Shown: positions 31,956-40,739, counted from the stretch's first letter. The stretch is DNA of 64,000 nucleotides from VXRJ01 sp964636705 (GCA_964636705.1 CAZWUJ010000014.1:1-64000); one strand, 5' to 3'. A program made the numbers and translations. Notes: generated from the letters alone by a model not told the origin.

Positions 31956-32767
31956 TGTGTCAGGCCGAAGATCATGTAGTTGATCCCCAACTCGAAGCCG
32001 TTGTTCATCGGCTCGATAGGAAAGAACCCGGTCCCGCCGGACTGCCAGTACTCGGCCAGGTTGGTGTTGTAGTTGGCGATGGCCATCAGGCGCCCGGTGG
32101 GATCGTTGTCCTCGAAAAGGCCGAAGTACTCGGGGACGAGTCCGGCAAGGTGGTGGTTGTAGGGATTCGGAAGCTGCAGCTCCGTCACCTGGAAGAAGCT
32201 GTCGAAGATGCGGTGGCCCGGGTCCAGCGGGAGCCAGCGGGCGTCGGGGAGCACGCGCCGCACCTGGCCCTCGAAATTCTCCCACTGCCGGCCTTCGAAG
32301 TCGTTGAAGATGACGAAACCGCCCTTCAGGAGATAGGCGCGTAGCCGCTCCGCCTCGGCATCGGTCATCAGCCAGAATCCGGGCTCCTGCATCAGGGCAA
32401 CCGGGTGGCGGAAGAGCAAGGGGTCGTCCAGCGTCAGGATGAGGCTGCCCGTGACGTTCGCGTCGACCGTGGTGAAGTCGTCGAGAAGCGTCATCAAGTA
32501 CTGCTCGGCCCGGGGGAATTCGTGCAACCAGAAGTTGGGGCCGCGGCCGTAGACTGCCGCGCCCGGCTCGCCCCGCTCCCAGCGGAGGCGCACGAAAGTG
32601 AAGTCCGCCTTGTAGGGGAGACCGATGCTGCCCCAGTCGCCAGTGCCGCGGAAGAGCGGCTGCGTGCCGGTCGCCGTCGCCGCGACGACGAGCAGAGTCA
32701 TCGCTAGCGCGGAGGCCGCGACGGCAGCCAGCGCCGGGGTCCGGAGCGATCGCTGCCATCGGCGCAT
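31952..32767 (-). CDS. DUF4159 family exported protein
   Basis: A 271-residue protein with an N-terminal signal ('ALAAVAASALAMTLLVVAAT') and a DUF4159 domain: 'YKADFTFVRLRWERGEPGAA', 'LHEFPRAEQYLMTLLDDFTT', 'LILTLDDPLLFRHPVALMQE', 'LRAYLLKGGFVIFNDFEGRQ'. The family has a class I glutamine-amidotransferase-like fold without the catalytic cysteine and is found in many Acidobacteriota, usually beside MoxR/VWA genes; no such genes are here. It is probably periplasmic. Start ATG 32767. Confidence 0.8.
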   Translation of the reverse strand: MRRWQRSLRTPALAAVAASALAMTLLVVAATATGTQPLFRGTGDWGSIGLPYKADFTFVRLRWERGEPGAAVYGRGPNFWLHEFPRAEQYLMTLLDDFTTVDANVTGSLILTLDDPLLFRHPVALMQEPGFWLMTDAEAERLRAYLLKGGFVIFNDFEGRQWENFEGQVRRVLPDARWLPLDPGHRIFDSFFQVTELQLPNPYNHHLAGLVPEYFGLFEDNDPTGRLMAIANYNTNLAEYWQSGGTGFFPIEPMNNGFELGINYMIFGLTH

Positions 32768-32920
32768 TCGAGGTCCTTCTTGAGCGATACGGCTGATCGC
32801 ATCATACGCGCTGGGGGAAACTGTGGACGTTAGCGGCCACGGATGCGTGTCTGCGGTGGATGTTCTCCGAGGACTCCGTACAGCACCATGACGGCGATTA
32901 ACCCATGAAGTCAGTCGTCC

Positions 32921-32949
32921 GTGAATGTTATTTGTGTATTAACATTCAC
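32921..32949. promoter_or_regulatory. 10-bp inverted repeat in an A+T-rich promoter
   Basis: GTGAATGTTA (32921-32930) and TAACATTCAC (32940-32949) form a perfect 10-bp inverted repeat with a 9-base spacer. It sits in an unusually A+T-rich patch 48 bp before the complete DUF4143 ATPase gene. A weak sigma-70 pair, TTGTGT (32932-32937) and TATGCT (32956-32961), overlaps it, so binding of a dimeric regulator could control the gene. Confidence 0.6.
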
Positions 32950-32996
32950 ACTATGTATGCTATTTGGCAGGCCCCGGTGCCGTAACCGTCTGAACC

Positions 32997-34505
32997 ATGC
33001 CAAGGAACGGACCCTCTAGTCGAACGAAGCGGTCGACCTGGACGCCGTCCTCCCAAGACTACGCGCGGATTCTCGTTGAGCAGAACCCTTGGCAGGCCGA
33101 CGGAGAAGTGCCTGCCGCGCTTGCTCCACCCGTCGAGCGCCGCCTGGCGACGCTCCTCGGGGAGGCGCTATCAAGCGCTGATCCCTTGAGGTTCCAGCTC
33201 GTGCTCGGACCTCGGCGCGTGGGTAAGACGACCTGTCTCTACCAGGCGGTGCGCCATCTTCTCAAATCCGGTGTCGACGCGAAGCGGATCTGGTGGCTGC
33301 GGCTAGACCACCCACTGCTGATGCCTGCCGGCCTGGAGTGGGTGAACGCCATTCGCGCCGACGCCGACGCGCACCAGCCGATTTTCGTGTTTCTCGACGA
33401 GCTGAACTACGCGAACGATTGGGACCTGTGGTTGAAGACCTTCTACGACGAACGATGGCCGATCCGTCTCGCCGGATCTTCAAGCTCGACGGCAGTTCTC
33501 CGAAGCCGCCGGCTGGAGAGCGGTGTTGGCCGCTGGGAAGAACAGTACCTGGCGCCCTACCTGTTCGGGGAGTTCCTCGACCTCTTGCAACACAACCGCC
33601 CGCTGCCAATCGAACCAACGCTCGCGGAGACAGTGGAAGCGTGCATTGCCGCCTCACCCGATGTCACGGACCTGGGAGCGTTCCGTCAGCGATTCCTTCT
33701 TACCGGCGGCTTTCCCGAACTATTGCTCTCCGACGAACGCGAACGCGAACGCGACACCCCGGAGGACGACGTTTCGTTGCTCCTGCGATCCCAGCGCAGA
33801 CTGCGTGACGATGCCGTTGAACGCGCGATCTACAAGGACATCCCTCAGGCCTTCAGCATCGACAGCCCGATGGTGCTTGAGCGCCTTCTTTACGTGCTTG
33901 CCGCCCAGGTGACCGGACTCCTGTCGCCGCAGACGGTCTGCAAGGAACTTGGTGGCCTGTCGCAACCGACGCTCGATCGGTACCTGTCGTATCTGGAACA
34001 TGCATTCCTGATCTTCCTGTTGCCGAACTACTCGGGTTCCGAACGGAAGGTGCAGCGCCGCGGGCGGCGTGTCTACTTCGTCGATGGCGCGGTCAGGAAT
34101 GCCGCACTCCAGCGTGGCGCAGGACCGCTCAACGATCCGACGGAAATGGGCGTGCTGTACGAGAACCTGGTGGCGGGACACCTGCACGCCCTGGCGCGCC
34201 AAACGCAGGTCCGTCTCTACCATTGGCGGTACGGCAACCACGAAGTTGACCTGGTCTACGACCACCCCGAGCACCCCATCGCGTTCGAGATCGGCTCTAC
34301 AGCCCGTCATCCGACGGCGGGGTTGCGGCAGTTCATAACTCGCCATCCACGATTCAGCGGACGCTGCTATCTCGTTGCCCCCAACGTCCCCGCCATCCGA
34401 ACCCGGGGCCAGCCGGGCCAGGTCGGCCTATTGCCACTCGACCTGCTGCTGCTGGCGATTAGCCGGCAAGCTGACGCCGCACTACATCGTCGACTGGCGG
34501 TGTGA
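32997..34505 (+). CDS. AAA ATPase with DUF4143 domain, complete
   Basis: A 502-residue ATPase. N-terminal AAA domain: 'FQLVLGPRRVGKTTCLYQAV' (Walker A near residue 68), 'QPIFVFLDELNYANDWDLWL' (Walker B near 125) and 'RLAGSSSSTAVLRSRRLESG' (sensor). The middle helical DUF4143 part includes 'LGGLSQPTLDRYLSYLEHAF'. The C-terminal restriction-endonuclease-like part has 'RLYHWRYGNHEVDLVYDHPE' and 'HPIAFEIGS', matching E-x-D...E-x-G spacing. The family is abundant and mobile, with unclear function; defence or toxin-like roles have been suggested by context only. Start ATG 32997. An inverted repeat upstream suggests tight regulation, and two broken relatives occur elsewhere in the window. Confidence 0.85.
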   Translation: MPRNGPSSRTKRSTWTPSSQDYARILVEQNPWQADGEVPAALAPPVERRLATLLGEALSSADPLRFQLVLGPRRVGKTTCLYQAVRHLLKSGVDAKRIWWLRLDHPLLMPAGLEWVNAIRADADAHQPIFVFLDELNYANDWDLWLKTFYDERWPIRLAGSSSSTAVLRSRRLESGVGRWEEQYLAPYLFGEFLDLLQHNRPLPIEPTLAETVEACIAASPDVTDLGAFRQRFLLTGGFPELLLSDERERERDTPEDDVSLLLRSQRRLRDDAVERAIYKDIPQAFSIDSPMVLERLLYVLAAQVTGLLSPQTVCKELGGLSQPTLDRYLSYLEHAFLIFLLPNYSGSERKVQRRGRRVYFVDGAVRNAALQRGAGPLNDPTEMGVLYENLVAGHLHALARQTQVRLYHWRYGNHEVDLVYDHPEHPIAFEIGSTARHPTAGLRQFITRHPRFSGRCYLVAPNVPAIRTRGQPGQVGLLPLDLLLLAISRQADAALHRRLAV

Positions 34506-34569
34506 GCGCCAACATCCTGACGGTCCGGTGGGATTGCCGCGTGGGCAACGTCGTACCATAATCCGGTTC

Positions 34570-35436
34570 ATGCATGTAGCCCAGCCCGTCACCTGGACGG
34601 CTGGCGTCGCGACGGTCCTGCTTGCGGGCGCGACGCTCGTCGTTGCGGCGCAGACGGCCCAGCCGCAACAGCGCGACCGCACCCAGGAGCCGTACGACGC
34701 GTTCCAGCGTCCGCCCGGCGACCCCGAGATGATTGAGCGCGGCCAGGCGCTGTACGGGCTTCACTGCCGCGCCTGCCACGGCATCGACCTCCGCGGCGGC
34801 GACCTCGGCGGCCCCAACCTCTTGCGGTCGCAACTCGTGCTGCGCGACCGGGAGGGCGAGCTGATCTGGCCCGTGATCCGGGACGGCCAGACGACGCCGG
34901 GCGGGTCTTCCATGCCGGCGCAGTCGCTCTCGGAAAGCGACGCGCTTGCCGTGGCCGTCTACATGCACAGCGTACTGGCGACTGCGACGCGGCAGGGCGG
35001 TCCGCCCGAGGGGCCGGAGGTCGAGTTGAACATTCTCGTCGGCGACGCCGACGCGGGGCGCGCGTACTTCGACGCGAACTGCGCATCGTGCCATTCCCCG
35101 ACCGGTGATCTGGCTGGTATCGCCTCGGAGATCACGGAACCGCAGGAGTTGCAGAACACCTGGGTGCGCGGGCAGCGGGTCGGCGTCGACCGGCCCCCGG
35201 TGACCGTCACGGTTACGCTGTCGTCGGGGGAGCGCGTCGTCGGGACGCTCGACCGCTACGACGATTTCTTCGTGTCGCTCGTGACTGCCGAAGGCGAGCG
35301 TCGTTCGTTCAGCCGGCGCGGCAACGACCCGCGTGTCGAGCTGGACGACCCGGCCGGGCGGCACACGGAACTGCTGCCGATCTACACGGATACCGACATT
35401 CACAACGTCACGGCGTACCTGGCGACACTGCGGTAG
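34570..35436 (+). CDS. Diheme c-type cytochrome
   Basis: A 288-residue exported cytochrome with two CxxCH sites: 'YGLHCRACHGIDLRGGDLGG' near residue 62 and 'FDANCASCHSPTGDLAGIAS' near residue 166. Axial Met candidates are 'GGSSMPAQSLSESDALAVAV' for the first. A beta-rich insertion ('VTVTVTLSSGERVVGTLDRY', 'DDFFVSLVTAEGERRSFSRR') near the C-terminus resembles a small LSm/SH3-like barrel seen in some cytochromes of PQQ dehydrogenase clusters. The signal peptide lies at residues about 8-28. Start ATG 34570. It ends 13 bp before the PQQ dehydrogenase gene, so the two form an electron-transfer operon. Confidence 0.85.
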   Translation: MHVAQPVTWTAGVATVLLAGATLVVAAQTAQPQQRDRTQEPYDAFQRPPGDPEMIERGQALYGLHCRACHGIDLRGGDLGGPNLLRSQLVLRDREGELIWPVIRDGQTTPGGSSMPAQSLSESDALAVAVYMHSVLATATRQGGPPEGPEVELNILVGDADAGRAYFDANCASCHSPTGDLAGIASEITEPQELQNTWVRGQRVGVDRPPVTVTVTLSSGERVVGTLDRYDDFFVSLVTAEGERRSFSRRGNDPRVELDDPAGRHTELLPIYTDTDIHNVTAYLATLR

Positions 35437-35449
35437 GAGGTCTAGGATC

Positions 35450-37117
35450 ATGGTGAAGCGATTCGCAATCCCGTTGGCGGTGATCGCGCTGCTGCCGGCC
35501 GCGGCGCCCTTCGCCCAGGACGGTGGCGGGCTCGATCCAGCATCGCTGCTCGAACCGCTCGAGGCGACATGGCCCACCTATTCGGGCGACTACACCGGCC
35601 GGCGCTACAGCACGCTGACGCAGGTGAACACCGAGACGGTCTATCAGATGACCCTCGCCTGGTCGCGCGAACTCGACACCGGCATGCCGAACCGGCTCGA
35701 AGGCCCGGGCGCGCCCGACTTCGTCGGCGGCGAGGGGACGGGCGATTTCATCATCGGCAGCCAGAGGCTCAAGGGCGCGATTCTGTACGTCGCCGACATC
35801 CTCTACGTCACTGCGCCGGACCATGTGTGGGCGCTCGACGCACGCACCGGCGACGAAATCTGGCACTACTTCTGGAAGACGCGTGGCAGCATCCATATCG
35901 GCAATCGGGGCGCCGCGATCTGGCGCAACGCACTCTTCTTCGAGACGCCGGACAACTACCTGGTCTCGCTCGACCGGCGCACCGGCGAGGAGCGCTGGCA
36001 CGTCGAGATCGCCGGCTTCGAGGAGCAGTACTTCTCGACCATGGCGCCGGTAGTAGTGGGCGACCACGTGCTGGTCGGCACCGGCAACGATCTCGACGCT
36101 CCCGGCTTCCTGCAGTCGTTCGACCCGGAAACGGGCGAGCGGCAGTGGATCTTCTACACGGTGCCGATGACCCTCGATTCCCCCGGCATCGACACGTGGC
36201 CGAACCTCGACGCGGCGCAGCACGGCGGCGGCCAGGTCTGGGTGCCGGGCGTCTACGACCCGGAGACGAACTACTACATCTTCGGCACCGGCAACCCGAC
36301 GCCCGGCTACACCGGTGTGGCCCGGCGCGGCGACAACCTTTTCACCTGCACGCTGATCGCCGTCGACGTCGGGACCGGCGAGATAGCCTGGTACTTCCAG
36401 ACGTCGCCGCACGACACGCACGACTGGGACGCGGCCCAGACGCCGATCCTCATCGACGGGATGATCGATGGGGTTCCGCGCAAGCTGGTCTCGACCGCGG
36501 CGCGCAACGGCTACTTCTTCACCGTCGACCGGATCACCGGCGAGCATGTCGCGACGAGCCGCTACGGCGCGACGGCGAACTGGGCCAGCCACATCCGGGA
36601 GACCGGCGAGCCGGAGCCCTCACCGCACAAGGAGGCGATCATCCCCGGCGCGCTGGTCTCGCCGGTCGAGGGCGGTGTCGTGAACTGGCAGCCGCCGGCG
36701 TTCAATCCGGAAACCGGCCTCTTCTACACCCAAGAAAACAACGGGTTCAACCTGCTCTACCTGACCGACCCCGACCCGCGCGGGTCGATGGGGCTGGGCG
36801 GCAAGGACCGGATTACGGTCGGCTCCGGCGGCAATGCCTTCACCGCCATCGACTATCGGACGGGTGAGAAGGTCTGGCGGCACCCCTGGCCGGTCGGCGG
36901 CGGCGGCGGGGTCGGCGTGCTGACAACGGCGGGCGGCTTGGTCTTCACGGGCGACGGCAGCGGGAACTTCGTGGCGTTCGACGCCGCGACGGGGGAGCTT
37001 GTCTGGCACACACGCGTCGGCAACATCTCGAATGCGCCGCAGACCTACCTGGTGGACGGCCGGCAGCACGTGCTGATCGCCGTCGACCAGCGGCTGTTCG
37101 CCTTTGCGATGTACTAG
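35450..37117 (+). CDS. PQQ-dependent alcohol-type dehydrogenase
   Basis: A 555-residue exported quinoprotein, start ATG 35450 after TAGGAGG. The signal peptide 'IPLAVIALLPAAAPFAQDGG' leads to 'WPTYSGDYTGRRYSTLTQVN'. Blades include 'VWALDARTGDEIWHYFWKTR', 'YLVSLDRRTGEERWHVEIAG', 'IAVDVGTGEIAWYFQTSPHD' and 'FVAFDAATGELVWHTRVGNI'. The catalytic stretch 'SPHDTHDWDAAQTPIL' has the Asp of methanol dehydrogenase-type enzymes; two positions later is Ala, the calcium-type rather than the lanthanide-type residue. The partner is the diheme cytochrome c immediately upstream. It oxidises an alcohol or aldehyde in the periplasm; substrate unknown. Confidence 0.9.
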   Translation: MVKRFAIPLAVIALLPAAAPFAQDGGGLDPASLLEPLEATWPTYSGDYTGRRYSTLTQVNTETVYQMTLAWSRELDTGMPNRLEGPGAPDFVGGEGTGDFIIGSQRLKGAILYVADILYVTAPDHVWALDARTGDEIWHYFWKTRGSIHIGNRGAAIWRNALFFETPDNYLVSLDRRTGEERWHVEIAGFEEQYFSTMAPVVVGDHVLVGTGNDLDAPGFLQSFDPETGERQWIFYTVPMTLDSPGIDTWPNLDAAQHGGGQVWVPGVYDPETNYYIFGTGNPTPGYTGVARRGDNLFTCTLIAVDVGTGEIAWYFQTSPHDTHDWDAAQTPILIDGMIDGVPRKLVSTAARNGYFFTVDRITGEHVATSRYGATANWASHIRETGEPEPSPHKEAIIPGALVSPVEGGVVNWQPPAFNPETGLFYTQENNGFNLLYLTDPDPRGSMGLGGKDRITVGSGGNAFTAIDYRTGEKVWRHPWPVGGGGGVGVLTTAGGLVFTGDGSGNFVAFDAATGELVWHTRVGNISNAPQTYLVDGRQHVLIAVDQRLFAFAMY

Positions 37118-37138
37118 TCGAGCGTCCGGTCAGTTAGT

Positions 37139-37156
37139 GCCGGCCTGGAGGCCGGC
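37139..37156. repeat. Dispersed palindrome GCCGGCCTGGAGGCCGGC
   Basis: A perfect copy, followed by GCACCAG, 22 bp after the PQQ dehydrogenase stop, between converging genes. Confidence 0.88.
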
Positions 37157-37177
37157 GCACCAGTACACGGCCTCTGG

Positions 37178-37696
37178 CTACGCGTCGCTCCCGCCGCGCA
37201 GGATCTTCGCAGTGGTAATCGCTTGCCCGGCATGCCGCGTGCAGTGCTCCGCGGCGTGGAAGATCAGGCCCAGGGTCGTGCTCGGCAGGCCGAGGCGGCC
37301 CACCTGCTTCGGGACCAGCAGATCCTCCCGTGTCGTGGTCCGCAACTGCTCCAGCGCGCGGTCGATCGACGCACAGGCGCCCGTCGCGGCCTGCTCCAGG
37401 GACTCGGCGGGATCGCCGGGCTCGCCTTCGGCCCGGGCGCCGGCCCGCTGCGCGTCGGAGAGCATCTCGCCTCGCGCGTAGGTCAGCAGGCGATCGAGCG
37501 CTCCTCCCAGATGGCGCACGTGAAAGCCGATCGAGGCCGCGCCGCCGGGGCGCTGCCAGACGTGGTCGGCCGGCACGGACGCCACCAGCCCCTCGATATC
37601 CTCGCGTGCCTGCAGCAGGCTGTGCACGGCCGGCATGAGCAGCGGCTCGAAGCCTTCGACGGGGCCGCGGAGCCAGACTTCAGGTTGCGAGGTCAT
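37178..37696 (-). CDS. DinB-family metal-binding four-helix protein
   Basis: A 172-residue cytoplasmic protein of the DinB/YfiT-like fold. Helix patterns and histidines are visible: 'SIGFHVRHLGGALDRLLTYA' near residue 55 and 'GLIFHAAEHCTRHAGQAITT' near residue 147, forming the three-His metal site typical of these bacillithiol/mycothiol-S-transferase-like proteins. Reaction unknown. Its ATG overlaps the pyrF stop codon (ATGA), so it is translationally coupled to pyrF. Confidence 0.78.
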   Translation of the reverse strand: MTSQPEVWLRGPVEGFEPLLMPAVHSLLQAREDIEGLVASVPADHVWQRPGGAASIGFHVRHLGGALDRLLTYARGEMLSDAQRAGARAEGEPGDPAESLEQAATGACASIDRALEQLRTTTREDLLVPKQVGRLGLPSTTLGLIFHAAEHCTRHAGQAITTAKILRGGSDA

Positions 37697-38478
37697 CCGT
37701 TCTCCTTCTTTTCGTCGGCGCCCGCCGAAAAGGCCGCGTCTACTTCCGCAATGATCGCGTCGGCCGCGGCGGCGGGGTCGGGCGCGTGGAGGATCGGACG
37801 TCCCACCACCAGATAGTCCGCGCCGGCCTGAATGGCATCCGTGGGCGTCGTCAACCGCTTGTGGTCATCCGCCCCGGAACCCGTCGGCCGGATGCCGGGG
37901 CTGACGATGACCACGTCGCGTGCGCCGTCCCGCGGCCAGCGGTCTCGGCACAATGCGATCGCATCGCCTGACGCGATGATCCCGTCGCAGCCGCGGTCGA
38001 GGGCCGAGCCGGCACGCTCGAGGAACCACTCGTTCATCGTCATTCCCCGTGCCACGGCCGCGGGCGCAACCTTCGGAAAGTCCTCGACCGACAGGCTCGA
38101 CACGAACGGCACCATCAACAATTGTGGCGTCGCGCTCTCCCCGCGTGCCGTCCGCGCCCGCTCGATGTCGCGCGCCTGCATGTTCTCGTGCAGCGTCAGG
38201 AACCGTACCTGGGGATCGCGCGCCAAGTCGCCCACGACATCCGCCACCGTGTTGCCGATGTCCGGCACCTTCAGGTCAACGAAGATCTCCCGCCCGGTCC
38301 CCGTGATCGACTGCCACAACTCGGCGAGCCCGCGCGTCCGCAAGCCGGCCATCAGCAGACGCCAGCCCAGCTTGAACATCCGCACGCGCTGAAGCTGATC
38401 CGCTAGCTCGGCGCCGCGCTCGATGCTGTCGACGTCCAGTGCCACGATCAACCGATCCGCTCCCGCCATCCCAGTCAT
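37693..38478 (-). CDS. pyrF: Orotidine 5'-phosphate decarboxylase
   Basis: A 261-residue TIM-barrel enzyme that converts OMP to UMP in pyrimidine synthesis. Motifs: 'DRLIVALDVDSIERGAELAD', 'VRMFKLGWRLLMAGLRTRGL', the catalytic stretch 'GREIFVDLKVPDIGNTVADV' near residue 70 (Asp, Lys, Asp), 'GMTMNEWFLERAGSALDRGC', 'VVIVSPGIRPTGSGADDHKR' and 'AIQAGADYLVVGRPIL' for phosphate binding. A start at ATG 38478 (or 38469) gives the usual N-terminus. The next gene (DinB-like) overlaps its stop codon. Confidence 0.9.
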   Translation of the reverse strand: MTGMAGADRLIVALDVDSIERGAELADQLQRVRMFKLGWRLLMAGLRTRGLAELWQSITGTGREIFVDLKVPDIGNTVADVVGDLARDPQVRFLTLHENMQARDIERARTARGESATPQLLMVPFVSSLSVEDFPKVAPAAVARGMTMNEWFLERAGSALDRGCDGIIASGDAIALCRDRWPRDGARDVVIVSPGIRPTGSGADDHKRLTTPTDAIQAGADYLVVGRPILHAPDPAAAADAIIAEVDAAFSAGADEKKENG

Positions 38479-39165
38479 CGTGGGGAGTCCGGCCCCCGGT
38501 CCGACGGGCCTCGGACCGATGCGAGTTCGATCGATCGTTGCGGCGGGAGTCGCGGCGTCATCTGGAGTACCACGGTACTCTGCGCGCCGTCCATCGCCCG
38601 CGCGGCACGGTTTCTCATCTCGGCCGCGTTCTCGCCGTGCGCCTGTACAACGCGCGCTCGGCTGGCTGCTTCCGCATGTTTCTCCCGGTTCATGCTCCAT
38701 CCGAGAATCGTCGTGTCCAGCATCGTTGCGTAGAGGCCGTTGACCGCGACCTCGAGACTAGCAGCGAATCAGTTGCCGTTGGCGCGCCGTCGGGCGCCGA
38801 GCGCGAATCGCATCGTAGAACTCCCTGCAATCCGGGGACTTCCGCCACCCAGCGCAGCTCGGCCTCAGCCGGTTGCGGACAGCACGGCGTCGCGGACCCA
38901 GTTGATCGGGGTCGTGTTGTGGATGAAACCGTCGCCGGAACTCTTCATCGGGGCTTCGATCGTCGAAGGCGTCCGGTGGCGCCAACCGTTCCGGCGCCGC
39001 CCGAGAACCGCGGCCCGCTAGCTGGGCCTCTTCACTTCGTGGCATCTGTCCCATCCCTGGTTCAGTCTAGATCCACTGTCGCGTAGCCGTTCAGCGATCG
39101 CGGCGCGTCGGTCCCTGATCGGGGCGCGGTGTTACAGTAACTATCTGCCTGCAGGCGTGTCCCGC
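38479..39165. other. Gap without recognisable gene
   Basis: Between pyrF and tRNA-Ser I find no convincing gene. A minus-strand frame from 38723 reads 'NREKHAEAASRARVVQAHGE', which has protein-like composition but no family I know. Plus-strand frames here are short and arginine-rich, as expected of chance frames in high G+C. The region may be residue of a decayed island next to the tRNA. Confidence 0.5.
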
Positions 39166-39255
39166 GGAGGGATGGCCGAGCGGTCGAAGGCGGCGGTCTT
39201 GAAAACCGTTAGCGGGGAAACTCGCTCCAGGGTTCGAATCCCTGTCCCTCCGCCA
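39166..39255 (+). tRNA. tRNA-Ser (anticodon UGA)
   Basis: A 90-base serine tRNA with encoded CCA. The acceptor stem is GGAGGGA (39166-39172) with TCCCTCC (39245-39251), discriminator G, then CCA. The anticodon loop CTTGAAA gives TGA at 39200-39202. The long variable arm (TAGCGGGGAAACTCGC region) and the T-loop GGTTCGAATCC are typical of class II tRNA-Ser. An integrase relic follows on the other strand, so its 3' end was probably an integration site. Confidence 0.97.
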
Positions 39256-39463
39256 CTTTATTCACTTAAAGTGTTGAAAATAAACAGTTCTAATGTCTGC
39301 AGTTTAGATGTAGCCCACGTCCTGTCGCGCCCTGAGTGCGGAGCTTGCGCGCGTAACGCGCGAGCCTTCCTCTTGGCGTCGATGCCATCTGCCGATGAAC
39401 TCGCAGCGCGTCCATGGTCTCCTGCCCTCGCGCGACTTGGACCAGGGCTCTGCTCCCCAGCTG
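39256..39463. other. A+T-rich spacer after tRNA-Ser
   Basis: The first 60 bases after the tRNA are much richer in A+T than the surroundings (including the palindrome CACTTAAAGTG at 39263-39273). The rest is ordinary in composition. No gene is seen. The composition suggests the edge of acquired DNA. Confidence 0.5.
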
Positions 39464-39778
39464 CTAGTCCGCGAGGTACTCGGCCCAATAGTCCATGAGG
39501 CGCCGTCGACGTTCGAACAGGTCGGAGCGGGCGTAGGCCGCCTCCATCTTGTTCTTGACCACGCGCACGAGCACCGCTTCGACGACCTCGCGTCGGTGAT
39601 TCGTGCGCTCCGCTGCCCAGTCCCGGAAAGACGAGCGGAAACCGTGCGGTACGACCGCGCCTCGTTCAGGATCTCCACGGCGCGGGTCGCACAGCGGAAC
39701 CCGATGTTCGCGGTTCGCCCTTCATGCGTTCGGCGGGCGAGGTCCACACCGCGGCCGCAATGTCATCTCGTCCCACAT
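39464..39778 (-). pseudogene. Relic of a P4-type tyrosine recombinase (integrase)
   Basis: Pieces in three minus-strand frames together read like the C-terminal half of a phage P4-type integrase: 'AVWTSPAERMK', then 'REHRVPLCD', then 'RAVEILNEARS', then 'VPHGFRSSFRDWAAERTNHR', 'REVVEAVLVRVVKNKMEAAY', 'ARSDLFERRRRLMDYWAEYL'. It ends at TAG 39464-39466. The His-x-x-Arg motif and the final Tyr-containing helix are recognisable. At least three frame changes and a deletion between the last two blocks make it non-functional. It ends about 210 bp from tRNA-Ser, the usual place for an island integrase. Confidence 0.8.
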
Positions 39779-39810
39779 TGCGAGTCGGACTTCCCCGGAA
39801 CGCGTTGCCG

Positions 39811-40554
39811 TCAGAACCGGTAGCTCACGCTAGTGCTGACCTGCGCGGTATCGACGTGATCGTAGTTGCGCAGGACGCGCAGCCAGCGGACGTCAACGCC
39901 GACGCCGAGTCCACGCCACAGTCGAACATCGACACCGCCGCCGAGCGTCAGGGCGAGTCCGAGTTCCGCGTGTCCACCGAAGACTGGAAACGGCAGGCCG
40001 TCGAAGAAGAATGCCGTCTCGGTGTTCTCAGTGCCGGGGTCGGCACCGCTCCCGGGTGAGGGTTCATTGATGATGGAATCCACCAGCCACGGGACAGGGC
40101 CAACGCCGATACCGAGGCTTTCGGTCAGGCTTCCGACCCCGCCGCCGGCCGCGAAGTACGGAAACAGGCGACGGTCGGCGACTGGGAACTCGACGACGAG
40201 CTTCGTCAGCAATGTCGTCACGGCTCTGCGTGGCCTGTCGAAGCTGACAAAGCCGAAGAACGGGTTAGCGGTCTCCAGGGGACCCGGATCAGGAGGGACC
40301 CAGCCGGCGCGATCCGGATCGTCGGTGCCGGAAAGATGCGCCAATTCCAGGTCCAGACCGAGATGCGGTGTCAACCTGATGCCGGCGCCGGCGCCTGTCG
40401 CGATGAACGGGCCATCGCCGAACGCGCCGCCGACCAGAGCGTAGACGCGTCCGCGTGTATCCGGTGCGTTCTGCTGCGCCGCCGCCGGCGCTGCGGCCAG
40501 GACGAAGGCAAGAAGGGTCGAGAGCAGGATCTGCCTCATTGGAGAGGTTCTCAT
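39811..40554 (-). CDS. Outer-membrane beta-barrel protein
   Basis: A 247-residue exported protein with signal peptide 'ILLSTLLAFVLAAAPAAAQQ' and alternating strands: 'RVYALVGGAFGDGPFIATGA', 'AGIRLTPHLGLDLELAHLSG', 'TTLLTKLVVEFPVADRRLFP', 'GGGVDVRLWRGLGVGVDVRW'. It ends 'STSVSYRF' with the C-terminal Phe required for Bam-mediated insertion. It resembles small OmpA/OmpW-like barrels. Start ATG 40554 follows GAGGATAACG. No operon partner is visible. Confidence 0.75.
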   Translation of the reverse strand: MRTSPMRQILLSTLLAFVLAAAPAAAQQNAPDTRGRVYALVGGAFGDGPFIATGAGAGIRLTPHLGLDLELAHLSGTDDPDRAGWVPPDPGPLETANPFFGFVSFDRPRRAVTTLLTKLVVEFPVADRRLFPYFAAGGGVGSLTESLGIGVGPVPWLVDSIINEPSPGSGADPGTENTETAFFFDGLPFPVFGGHAELGLALTLGGGVDVRLWRGLGVGVDVRWLRVLRNYDHVDTAQVSTSVSYRF

Positions 40555-40739
40555 CGTTATCCTCTGGAGCCGCGCGTTTGGCGCGGGCTATGGCAGACCG
40601 GCTACTTTTCAGCATAGCAGAAGCGCCGAAGATCGAAGGAGTCACGGCAGCGCGAGCGCGACTCCTCCACGGGGTTCCGGCCCTCGGGGTAACGCGCCAG
40701 CCGCAAACCGCCGTAGATTCGCGGCGCCGCGCAGCCGGT

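Noticed and set aside
35450..37117. Lanthanide-dependent (XoxF-type) dehydrogenase
   Set aside because: The position that must be Asp for lanthanide binding reads Ala in 'HDWDAAQ'.
38475..38723. Small minus-strand gene upstream of pyrF
   Set aside because: Unrecognised sequence without a ribosome site, overlapping the 5' region of pyrF; listed only as part of an unassigned gap.
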